Shown here: in pieces, positions 1-5,977 of the stretch
How positions within the stretch are numbered: position 1 is the first letter of the stretch
Layout: the number at the start of each line of letters is the position of its first letter
NCBI GenBank assembly: GCA_025869455.1
Contig: JAOZVT010000638.1
Coordinates: 1-8,330, forward strand
Direction: 5' to 3'
From: Prosthecobacter sp.
Lineage (GTDB): Bacteria > Verrucomicrobiota > Verrucomicrobiia > Verrucomicrobiales > Verrucomicrobiaceae
DNA length: 8,330 bases
The notes under the pieces: generated by a model
What the model was told of the DNA's origin: nothing
The model's database searches: none
The model's input: the letters and a program-made list of their open reading frames with translations, nothing else
Program-made: the position numbers and the translations under genes

Positions 1-224
1 GGCAACAGATGTCTGCCAGCTTCGGCGTGGCCCTGGCGTCCATGTTGACGGCTTGGTTCCTCGGTGGTCTGGATCAGACTGATCCTGTGCAAACCGTGCC
101 CGCCCTGCACCATGCGTTCTTAACCATGGGTATCCTCACCATGATCTCTTCCTTCACCTTTTGGGGACTCAAATCGAGCGATGGGGACAACGTCAGCAGT
201 CACCAGACACCCACGGTGGTGTAG
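1..224 (+). CDS. DHA2-type MFS drug/multidrug transporter, C-terminal end (5' truncated by window edge)
   Basis: The reading frame is open from the first bases and ends at TAG 222-224. It begins Gln-Gln-Met-Ser-Ala-Ser-Phe-Gly-Val-Ala, which resembles the QQ(L/M)S.S.GV segment at the start of a late transmembrane helix in 14-helix DHA2 proton antiporters (EmrB, MdtD, QacA). A second hydrophobic helix follows a His-His-Ala-Phe stretch, then a short polar cytoplasmic tail. This is the usual end of such a transporter: last two helices, export from the inner membrane by proton antiport. The ATG at 9 is internal to the family alignment, so it should not be read as the start of a 71-residue protein. 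Substrate cannot be judged from this fragment. The gene converges on thyA, with 36 bp between the two stop codons. Confidence 0.75.
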   Translation, partial: QQMSASFGVALASMLTAWFLGGLDQTDPVQTVPALHHAFLTMGILTMISSFTFWGLKSSDGDNVSSHQTPTVV

Positions 225-237
225 CTATAAATTGCCA

Positions 238-257
238 GCAGCTCTTTGCGGAGTTGC
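238..257. terminator. Weak hairpin between convergent transporter and thyA genes
   Basis: The arms GCAGCTC (238-244) and GAGTTGC (251-257) pair over seven positions, including one G-U, around a six-base loop. The hairpin starts 13 bases after the transporter stop and 3 bases beyond the thyA stop on the other strand, a natural place for a shared bidirectional terminator. There is no T-run on either side beyond short A/T stretches, so an intrinsic terminator is only a possibility. Confidence 0.3.
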
Positions 258-260
258 AAA

Positions 261-1058
261 CTAGACCGCAATCGGGGCCTTGATCGCAGGATGTGGATCG
301 TAGCCTTCCAGCGTGAAGTCTTCATACGTGAAAGCGAAGAGATCTTTCACCTCGGGATTTAGCTTCATCACGGGCAGCGCGCGTGGCTCGCGGCTTAGCT
401 GGAGCTTCGCTTGTTCGAGATGGTTCTGATACAGGTGAAGATCACCAAAGGTATGCACAAAATCACCTGGCTGAAGGTCGCAAACCTGGGCCACCATCAT
501 CGTCAGTAGCGCATAACTGGCGATGTTAAAAGGAACACCGAGGAAGAGATCCGCGCTGCGCTGATAGAGCTGGCAACTGAGCTTCCCTTGATCGACAAAA
601 AACTGAAACAAGCAATGGCAGGGTGGCAATGCCATTTGATCCACCACGGCGACATTCCAGGCGCTGACGATGTGACGGCGGCTATACGGATTCTTTTGGA
701 TGCCTTCGACCAATTTGGCAATCTGATCCACAGGGGCAGCCTCGGGTGCCCCTTGCCAGCGCCGCCACTGCGCCCCATAAACCGGACCTAGATTGCCGTT
801 TTCATCGGCCCACTCATCCCAGATCGTGACTTTGTTATCCTGGAGGTAACCGATGTTGGTATCACCTTTGAGGAACCACAGCAGTTCATGAATGATGCTG
901 CGCAGATGCAGCTTCTTGGTGGTGACAACCGGGAACCCCGCACTCAGATCATAGCGACTTTGTTCCCCGAATACCGAATAAGCGCCTGTGCCTGTACGAT
1001 CCTCACGATAACTGCCGTGGGAAAGCACTTTTTGAAGAAGGCGGTGGTATTCTTGCAT
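261..1058 (-). CDS. thyA: Thymidylate synthase
   Basis: This enzyme methylates dUMP to dTMP using 5,10-methylenetetrahydrofolate, giving dihydrofolate, in the cytoplasm. The product is 265 residues, against 264 for E. coli ThyA, and colinear with it throughout. Visible signatures are DRTGTG near residue 20 (phosphate-binding Arg21), HLRSIIHELLWFLKGDTN (51-68), WDEWADENG (80-88), the RR pair at 127-128, PPCHC with catalytic Cys147, QLYQRSADLFLGVPFNIASY (163-182) with the dUMP-binding Asn178, and FGDLHLYQNH (204-213). The C-terminus is APIAV, matching the family's short C-terminal closing segment. The ATG at 1058 gives the standard N-terminus; no Shine-Dalgarno sequence precedes it. It is the last of six minus-strand genes, 84 bp after ilvE. 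The frequent partner folA is not next to it, because the following gene is a convergent transporter. No key residue is missing. Confidence 0.98.
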   Translation of the reverse strand: MQEYHRLLQKVLSHGSYREDRTGTGAYSVFGEQSRYDLSAGFPVVTTKKLHLRSIIHELLWFLKGDTNIGYLQDNKVTIWDEWADENGNLGPVYGAQWRRWQGAPEAAPVDQIAKLVEGIQKNPYSRRHIVSAWNVAVVDQMALPPCHCLFQFFVDQGKLSCQLYQRSADLFLGVPFNIASYALLTMMVAQVCDLQPGDFVHTFGDLHLYQNHLEQAKLQLSREPRALPVMKLNPEVKDLFAFTYEDFTLEGYDPHPAIKAPIAV

Positions 1059-1126
1059 GGGGCAACGGATTCAAGAATCAGACGATGAAAGACGAGGTCG
1101 CCTAACAGGAAGTCTGAAATGGTTCA

Positions 1127-1141
1127 CGCTAACTATTAGCG
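1127..1141 (-). other. Perfect 6-bp hairpin with triloop right after ilvE
   Basis: CGCTAA (1127-1132) and TTAGCG (1136-1141) are exact inverted repeats around a three-base loop. On the minus strand the stem begins one base after the ilvE stop codon (TGA, 1145-1143). No U-rich tract follows in that direction, so a classical intrinsic terminator is not supported. It could be a transcript 3' end stabiliser, a weak pause site, or the start of the thyA leader. Confidence 0.4.
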
Positions 1142-1142
1142 A

Positions 1143-2033
1143 TCAAGCATACGGTACTGGAGCACCTGTCGAGTTCGCCAGTTCTTTGAATTTTTTGATG
1201 ATCTCGGCGGTCATTTTGCCTGGCTTGCCATCACCGATGGGGCGGCGGTCATACTGAACGGCAGGGATGACTTCGGCGGCAGTGCCTGTGAGGAAGCACT
1301 CATCGGCCGTGTAGATTTCATGACGTGTCATGGTGACTTCATGAACGGTCAGTCCCATTTCTTGCATCACTTCGATCACGGCCATGCGGGTGATGCCGTT
1401 GAGGGCACCACTGGCGATCGTCGGTGTGTAAACTTGGCCTTTCTTGATCACGAAAATGTTGTCACCGGTACACTCAGCCACAAAACCTTGCTCATTGAGC
1501 ATGATGCCTTCTTCACAACCCGCCTGGATGCACTCGATCTTGGCCATGATGTTGTTCAGGTAGTTCAAGCTCTTCACCTGGGGACTCAGCGCTGCTGGTG
1601 GCGGGCGGCGTGTCGCGCAGGTGATGAGGTTCAGGCCTGTCTCGTACTTCTCTTTGGCATAGAGATTGATGCCACTGGCAATGATGACGATGCTTGGCGT
1701 AGGGCATTGATACGGATTCAGGCCCAGAGGACCGACCCCACGGGTAATGACGAGGCGGATGTAACCATCACGTAGTTTATTGGCAGCCACCGTTTCCACG
1801 GTGGCTTTTTCCATTTCAGCAATGGAGATCGGGATGGTCAGGCAGATCGAGCGGGCGCTTTCATAAAGGCGCTCGATGTGCTCAGTCAGACGGAAAACGC
1901 GACCATTGTAAATACGAATGCCCTCAAAGCAGCCATCTCCATACAGCAGGCCGTGATCGAAGACAGAGACCTTGGCCTCAGATTCGGGTACGAGTTTGCC
2001 GTCGAGATAAATAAGCAGTGGGGATGAGTCCAT
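1143..2033 (-). CDS. ilvE: Branched-chain amino acid aminotransferase (class IV, PLP-dependent)
   Basis: The product transfers amino groups between glutamate and the 2-oxo acids of valine, leucine and isoleucine, the last step of their synthesis, in the cytoplasm. From the ATG at 2033 it has 296 residues, typical for this group. Signatures are IYLDGKLVP near the N-terminus, VSVFDHGLLYGDGCFEGIR (25-43 from this start), YIRLVITRGVGPLGLNP, the PLP Schiff-base lysine in PQVKSLNYLNN (Lys154), GFVAECTGDNIFV with conserved Glu187, GALNGITR, and TADECFLTGTAAEVIPA close to the end. The full pattern fits IlvE better than D-amino-acid transaminase or aminodeoxychorismate lyase. The frame stays open to a GTG at 2069, which would add 12 residues (MTGILTALLPPI); I prefer the ATG because homologues start just before IYLDGK. 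Neither start has a Shine-Dalgarno motif. An ACT-domain gene lies 115 bp upstream and thyA 84 bp downstream. No ilvBN, ilvC or leu genes are visible. Confidence 0.96.
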   Translation of the reverse strand: MDSSPLLIYLDGKLVPESEAKVSVFDHGLLYGDGCFEGIRIYNGRVFRLTEHIERLYESARSICLTIPISIAEMEKATVETVAANKLRDGYIRLVITRGVGPLGLNPYQCPTPSIVIIASGINLYAKEKYETGLNLITCATRRPPPAALSPQVKSLNYLNNIMAKIECIQAGCEEGIMLNEQGFVAECTGDNIFVIKKGQVYTPTIASGALNGITRMAVIEVMQEMGLTVHEVTMTRHEIYTADECFLTGTAAEVIPAVQYDRRPIGDGKPGKMTAEIIKKFKELANSTGAPVPYA

Positions 2034-2090
2034 GATGGGTGGTAGGAGGGCGGTGAGAATGCCAGTCACTCGCCAGTTTGCAAGTCTGCG

Positions 2091-2118
2091 CTTACAAGAT
2101 GCATACTTGGAAGCTCAA
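2091..2118 (-). promoter_or_regulatory. Possible sigma70-type promoter for ilvE
   Basis: On the minus strand TTGAGC (2118-2113) and TGTAAG (2096-2091) are separated by 16 bases, each matching four of six consensus positions. Transcription would begin near 2084, about 50 bases before the ilvE ATG. The -10 element overlaps a 7-bp inverted repeat (TTGCAAG 2078-2084 with CTTACAA 2091-2097, one G-U when read as RNA). Such weak matches occur often by chance, and the promoter consensus of this phylum is not well known to me. Confidence 0.25.
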
Positions 2119-2148
2119 ACGATAGCGCTAGGGGCTTTCTGCGGCGAA

Positions 2149-2625
2149 TTATCGGCTGAGATCTCCTTGGCAGAGAACTTTGAACCCGGCACCGCTGAGC
2201 ACATCTCCTGCCATGTCCACATCATCACAATGCAGGACAAAGAGGGGGAAAAGACCTGGACGCACCAGCAAGGGATAACAGAATTCAATATTCAACTCCG
2301 CAGCAAGGAGGGCTGAAAGGCAGTCCGTGAGTCGGCGGTCAGATTCGCTCAATTCCACCACGACGATATGGCAATCCGTGTGTGGAATGCCTTTTTCAAT
2401 GAACAGCATGGCGGCTCCTTCGGGGTCACTGAGAATGAGCCGAACCAAGGTCATTTCCGTGGTGTCCTGCATGGAGAGGCCCAGGACCTCGATAGCATGT
2501 TCCTGCAAAAGTTTGACCAGGGCCATCAGGGACCCCACACGATTCGGCAGAAAGACCGAGAGTTGGCGGATGGCACTACTCTTGGCGGTTGGAGCAGGCG
2601 TTTCTTGGGTGGAATTTGACTGCAT
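2149..2625 (-). CDS. Tandem ACT-domain protein, probable amino-acid-binding regulator
   Basis: This is a 158-residue soluble protein made almost wholly of two ACT-type units. After a polar N-terminal stretch rich in Ser, Thr, Pro and Ala (1-17), the first unit (about 19-80) shows RQLSVFLPNRVGSLMALVKLL, the ACT pattern of a beta strand followed by N-x-x-G-x-L and a helix, then VLGLSMQDT and LVRLILSDPE. The second unit (about 85-155) has HIVVVELSESDRRLTDCLSALL and LNIEFCYPL, but lacks the usual Pro-Gly/Val-Gly turn. The layout matches small stand-alone two-ACT proteins (COG4747-like), not IlvN, AHAS small subunits or GlnD. Such proteins are thought to bind amino acids, but ligand and partner are unknown here. 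It starts 26 bp after the DUF6941 gene, so the two are probably co-transcribed with mrdA. ilvE lies 115 bp downstream, which suggests, without proving, a link to branched-chain amino acids. No Shine-Dalgarno sequence is present. Confidence 0.85.
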   Translation of the reverse strand: MQSNSTQETPAPTAKSSAIRQLSVFLPNRVGSLMALVKLLQEHAIEVLGLSMQDTTEMTLVRLILSDPEGAAMLFIEKGIPHTDCHIVVVELSESDRRLTDCLSALLAAELNIEFCYPLLVRPGLFPLFVLHCDDVDMAGDVLSGAGFKVLCQGDLSR

Positions 2626-2651
2626 AGCGTTGTGAGTTTTTCTGGATACTA

Positions 2652-3077
2652 CTAACCTGCTGGCCCAATGGCGGAGCGTGATTCATCAAAGAGAGTGACC
2701 CGTAGGGGAATGGAGGCCAGGGTGACGCCTCCGAGCTCTAACACCCAACGGTACACGCCTTGTTTTTCAATACGAAGGCGCTGAAGATTGAGAACAATAT
2801 TTCGCGTCACGAACGGGACAAAATTGGACGGGAAATTCACGTCCACTGCTGGGTCGAATGGCGGAAGGCATTCCTGCCCAGCCGGGTCAATGCAGCGGAT
2901 GATGAATTGATGGCGACCTGTGTCCACAGGCTCAAACATGAGCCGAATGACCAAAGAACAGTGTGGATGCACGACTGGAAACTCACGTGCACACAGCGTG
3001 TCGAAGGCTCCTAGAATGCAGAGTTTGCCGGAGTAATCTGAAGCAGAATCGCAAAGGGTGGCGAGTTGGACCGTCAT
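2652..3077 (-). CDS. DUF6941-like protein of unknown function
   Basis: A 141-residue protein with no signal peptide, membrane helix or catalytic motif that I can identify. It looks beta-rich: alternating hydrophobic strands such as KLCILGAFDTLCAREFP (18-34), HCSLVIRLMF (39-48), RHQFIIRCID (55-64), NIVLNLQRLRIEKQGVYRW (93-111) and LASIPLRVTLF (120-130). The N-terminal pattern of L.TLCD.A.DY.GKL.ILGAFDT..A..FP..HP.C, with the later LNLQ.L...K.G.Y, agrees with my recollection of the DUF6941 family; the family name is from memory and the function is unknown. The gene sits 13 bp after mrdA and 26 bp before the ACT gene, so it is very likely translated from the mrdA transcript. Four cysteines (9, 20, 29, 40) lie in the first 40 residues and a fifth at 62, plus Cys70, but they form no recognisable metal-binding motif. 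Start ATG 3077 follows an A/T-rich sequence without Shine-Dalgarno. Confidence 0.8.
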   Translation of the reverse strand: MTVQLATLCDSASDYSGKLCILGAFDTLCAREFPVVHPHCSLVIRLMFEPVDTGRHQFIIRCIDPAGQECLPPFDPAVDVNFPSNFVPFVTRNIVLNLQRLRIEKQGVYRWVLELGGVTLASIPLRVTLFDESRSAIGPAG

Positions 3078-3090
3078 GTTAAATTTTCAA

Positions 3091-5133
3091 TCAGTTGCCG
3101 CGTTTGAAGAGACGGCGGAAGAAGCCGCCCAGCGTGCGTTGTTCCTGGGGCGGTGGCGGGGCTGCTTCAGCGGGGCGGCTTTCCTCTTGAGTCGGAACAC
3201 CTTCCATCGTTCCCTCATCCACCGCCAAGGCTTGTGGGATATCCTTCATGGCAGCCACCAGTGGATCATCGGTCGGCGCACCTTCAAAGTAGTTGGTAAA
3301 CACTTCATTCACAATCGGTGCGGCGACTGCACCACCGCTGACGGACTCTCCTGGGCGTCCTTCATAAACGACAGCAAAGGCCAAAACGGGCTGGCTAGCT
3401 GGCAGGAAGCCTGTGAACCATGCCAAATTCTGATCCGTCGGGATGCGCCATTGGGCGGTCCCTGTTTTACCCGCGATCTGGGCTTTCTTGATGCCTGCGG
3501 CACGACCCGTACCACCACTGCCAGAAACCACGGCCACCATGCCTTTGACCACGGCATCACGTGCGGCGGGGTCCAAATTCACCTGACGGCGTACACTCGG
3601 TTCCACCGCATCCACCACCATTTCACCAATGGTCTGCACTTGTTTCACTAGGCGCGGTTGCGGCATGTTGACGCCGTCTCCCAGCGCTGCCATGGCTTGG
3701 CAAACCTGAAGGGGTGAGACTAACACGGCCCCCTGACCAATGGCGATGTTGGCCAATTCGCCACCCAAGATTTTATGGTCAGCATTCGTGGGCACGTTGC
3801 CTTTGGCTTCAGCCTTGAGCGGGATGCCTGTGCGCTCTCCAAAACCCATTCGCATGGCCATGTTGGTTAATGGGTCGGCTCCCACTTCCAGGGCCGCTTG
3901 ATAGAACCAAGTGTTGCAAGACCGCTTGATGGCCGTGATCACATTCATAGGTCCTTCATCGGACTTCGTGTTCCAGTTATGGAAGTAACGATCTCCCACG
4001 AGGAAGGCTGTTCCGCAGTTGTAGGAGGTGGAGGCTGTGATTTTACCACTTTCCAGGGCACCTAGCGCGGTGATGATTTTGAAGGTGGAAGCAGGTGGGT
4101 ATTCACCACGGAAAGCACGGGCCAGCGTTGGTTTCTTCGGGTCACTTGTCAGTTCCTCCCAGCGGGCCGAATGGATACCAGGGATGAAGTCATTGAGATT
4201 GAACCCTGGGTTGGATGCCATCGCCAAGATGTCTCCATTGCGGATATCCATGATCACCATGGAGCCACCATTGCGGGCGACTTTCTTCAAGGCATTCTCG
4301 GCATACTTTTGCAGGTTATAATCCAGGGTGGTCACCACTGTGCGACCTGGAGACGGGCGGCGGAGCACTTCATCCGAGAGGAGCTTGCCATTGCGATCAA
4401 ATAGCAAATTGATCTCCCCTGGAATGCCTTTGAGCCAGCTATCGAAGGTCACTTCCAGACCCTCGCGTCCTTCGAGTTCTTCAAAAAGCTGGTCGCCATC
4501 TGCAATGGGGCCTAGAGGCAGTGGGCGTGTCTTTCCCGTGTAGCCGATAATATGGCAGGCACTATCTTCCTTGGGGTAATAACGGATGTAGGCTGGCTGT
4601 AGTAGCAGCCCATCCTCCAGTAGCGGCTGGAGTTTTTTCTGCTGATCATCCGTAATCTCTACATTCAGGCCTTCTTCAATCGAGAACACTAGGGGAAGCC
4701 AACGGCGGTGTTCATAATGACTCAGCAGACGGTCATCTGGCAGGGACCAGCTTTTCCCTAACAGGCGATTCGCGGCATCAATCTTTCCTTTGGCAAAAGC
4801 CAGGATCTTTTCCGGTGTCGCCTTTTCCATGAACGGAAAATTCAGTGCCAAATAGTTCACCACTCGGTTTTGGGCCAGGGCAATCCCATTCCGATCCACG
4901 ATCTGTCCACGCGGAGCCGGGATGCTCAGTCGCATCGTCCGTGCTTCTTTTTGCGTTAGGAGCGTGGCGGAGAGATCTCCTTTTTTAGCATCACTATCTC
5001 CCGTATTACCCACAGCAAGATTCTGAACAGGCAATGCCTTGGGGGCATCCTGAGCAAGGATCAAAGTGGAAATGGACAGGAGGCAGTAGCCAAAAGCCAG
5101 CGATTGCCAGGGGCGATGAAACACAGTCTGCAT
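3091..5133 (-). CDS. mrdA: Penicillin-binding protein 2 (class B peptidoglycan transpeptidase)
   Basis: This is a D,D-transpeptidase that cross-links peptidoglycan during side-wall elongation, normally partnered with RodA on the periplasmic face of the inner membrane. The 680-residue product has a hydrophobic N-terminal segment (about 10-27), the class B pedestal signature APRGQIVDRNG (73-83), a linker containing the EGREGLE motif (221-227), and the transpeptidase domain from about 285 to 615. All three active-site motifs are intact: STFK with nucleophile Ser349 and Lys352, SCN (405-407) and KTGTA (556-560). RSCNTWFYQAA and the GFGERTGIPL segment fit PBP2 better than the division protein FtsI. 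The N-terminus could be read as a signal peptide cleaved after Ala27 instead of the usual uncleaved anchor. A Pro-rich stretch (659-662) and a basic tail GGFFRRLFKRGN end the protein. rodA and mreBCD are not adjacent; neighbours are ribE (79 bp upstream) and the DUF6941 gene (13 bp downstream). Confidence 0.94.
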   Translation of the reverse strand: MQTVFHRPWQSLAFGYCLLSISTLILAQDAPKALPVQNLAVGNTGDSDAKKGDLSATLLTQKEARTMRLSIPAPRGQIVDRNGIALAQNRVVNYLALNFPFMEKATPEKILAFAKGKIDAANRLLGKSWSLPDDRLLSHYEHRRWLPLVFSIEEGLNVEITDDQQKKLQPLLEDGLLLQPAYIRYYPKEDSACHIIGYTGKTRPLPLGPIADGDQLFEELEGREGLEVTFDSWLKGIPGEINLLFDRNGKLLSDEVLRRPSPGRTVVTTLDYNLQKYAENALKKVARNGGSMVIMDIRNGDILAMASNPGFNLNDFIPGIHSARWEELTSDPKKPTLARAFRGEYPPASTFKIITALGALESGKITASTSYNCGTAFLVGDRYFHNWNTKSDEGPMNVITAIKRSCNTWFYQAALEVGADPLTNMAMRMGFGERTGIPLKAEAKGNVPTNADHKILGGELANIAIGQGAVLVSPLQVCQAMAALGDGVNMPQPRLVKQVQTIGEMVVDAVEPSVRRQVNLDPAARDAVVKGMVAVVSGSGGTGRAAGIKKAQIAGKTGTAQWRIPTDQNLAWFTGFLPASQPVLAFAVVYEGRPGESVSGGAVAAPIVNEVFTNYFEGAPTDDPLVAAMKDIPQALAVDEGTMEGVPTQEESRPAEAAPPPPQEQRTLGGFFRRLFKRGN

Positions 5134-5175
5134 GAGGTAGGGGCATTCGTCCGGCGTACACGTGGGACAACTGCG

Positions 5176-5204
5176 AACATGACGTTCCAGCTACCGCCAG
5201 TCAA
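5176..5204 (-). promoter_or_regulatory. Possible internal promoter for the mrdA cluster
   Basis: On the minus strand TTGACT (5204-5199, five of six consensus bases) is followed after 17 bases by CATGTT (5181-5176, three of six). It lies in the 79 bp gap between ribE and mrdA and would start transcription roughly 35 bases before the mrdA ATG. The -10 match is poor, so this remains a candidate; read-through from ribE is equally possible. Confidence 0.22.
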
Positions 5205-5212
5205 GGCGCACG

Positions 5213-5818
5213 TCAATGGTTGGCCTGTGCTTGGAGCAGATTGCGGACATATTTCCCTAGGAGGTCAAATTCCACATTCAACTGGGCACCTGCCACTTTC
5301 GTGTGAAGGTTGGTCACCTGAAACGTGTGTGGAATGATCCAGCAGACCACGCGGTTTTCACTCACTTCTGCCGCAGTTAAGGAGATGCCGTCCAGGCAAA
5401 TGGACCCTTTGGGGATGACTAGCCCAGCGTATTCAGCGGGTAATTCCACCTCCAGACGGTGGTCTTGACCGTGCTGACTCCAGTCAATGATACGCACCGT
5501 CGTGTCCACATGACCTTGCACAAAATGACCGCCAAAGCGTGCGCTCATGCTCATCGCACGTTCTAGGTTGACCAAGCTGCCGACTTTCAAATCCCCCAGG
5601 CTCGTCACTTTAAGAGTCTGCATCAAAAGGTCAAAACTGGCCGTTTGCGCCTCCACACTCCATTCCGTGACCGTTAGGCAGCAGCCATTGATGGCGATGC
5701 TTTCACCCTCGTTCAGCTCACTGGCCATGCTTCCTACCTGGATAATTAAGCATGCGCTTTCACCGCGAGGTTCCAGGGAAAGGACTAGACCCGTGCATTC
5801 AATAAGACCTGTAAACAT
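5213..5818 (-). CDS. ribE: Riboflavin synthase, alpha subunit
   Basis: The enzyme disproportionates two 6,7-dimethyl-8-ribityllumazine molecules into riboflavin and 5-amino-6-ribitylamino-uracildione, the final step of riboflavin synthesis, as a cytoplasmic homotrimer. The 201-residue length is normal. It starts with the invariant MFTGLIE and contains two lumazine-binding barrels: residues 1 to about 95, with GESIAINGCCLTVTE (38-52) and GDLKVGSLVNLERAM; then about 96 to 190, with GGHFVQGHVD (96-105), KGSICLDGISLTAAEV (137-152) and IIPHTFQVTNL (161-171). The repeated S(I)..(N/D)G..LT motif in each half shows the internal duplication. His103 and Thr148 occupy conserved positions. ATG 5818 is the only sensible start; a Shine-Dalgarno motif is absent. 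No FMN riboswitch-like sequence is visible upstream, and ribBA, ribD and ribH are not adjacent. It is the first gene of the minus-strand run and diverges from the SHD1-heparinase-like gene. Confidence 0.97.
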   Translation of the reverse strand: MFTGLIECTGLVLSLEPRGESACLIIQVGSMASELNEGESIAINGCCLTVTEWSVEAQTASFDLLMQTLKVTSLGDLKVGSLVNLERAMSMSARFGGHFVQGHVDTTVRIIDWSQHGQDHRLEVELPAEYAGLVIPKGSICLDGISLTAAEVSENRVVCWIIPHTFQVTNLHTKVAGAQLNVEFDLLGKYVRNLLQAQANH

Positions 5819-5977
5819 ACTCTGTCTGCTACACTGGAAATGACAAATGTCGAATGCCGAACGTATCCTCTCTATGGGCAGGCCGTCTTACTGCCTTTTC
5901 TCAGGTACTGATATTTTTTGCCTTGTCGTCGCTGCCACTCAATCTCACACTAAATCGGACTTCTTTTATTTGATCTC
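5819..5977. other. Divergent intergenic region (ribE / SHD1-heparinase-like gene)
   Basis: These 159 bases must carry the upstream control sequences of both divergent genes. I find no convincing paired -35/-10 on either strand. The plus strand has T-rich tracts (5914-5919 and 5961-5971) and weak -35-like TTGCCT/TTGTCG near 5918-5928, with no good -10 at the right distance. On the minus side the FMN riboswitch consensus is not present. No ORF of note. Confidence 0.5.

Noticed and set aside
9..224. Independent 71-residue membrane protein
   Set aside because: The frame is open upstream to the window edge and the sequence matches the last two helices of a DHA2 transporter, so the ATG at 9 is internal.
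1320..1775. 151-codon plus-strand open frame opposite ilvE
   Set aside because: It is a shadow of a clear aminotransferase gene; repeated HD/GH-rich composition is typical of the complement of coding sequence.
2034..2069. Longer ilvE product starting at GTG 2069
   Set aside because: The extra 12 residues are not part of the family N-terminus and no ribosome binding site supports the GTG; the ATG at 2033 sits just before the conserved IYLDGK.
3058..3651. 197-codon plus-strand open frame opposite mrdA and the DUF6941 start
   Set aside because: Antisense to a region encoding the KTG motif of PBP2; the translation is His/Trp/Arg-rich without recognisable domains.
5819..5977. FMN riboswitch upstream of ribE
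   Set aside because: The region is short and does not show the conserved RFN-element segments; no multi-stem layout could be recognised.
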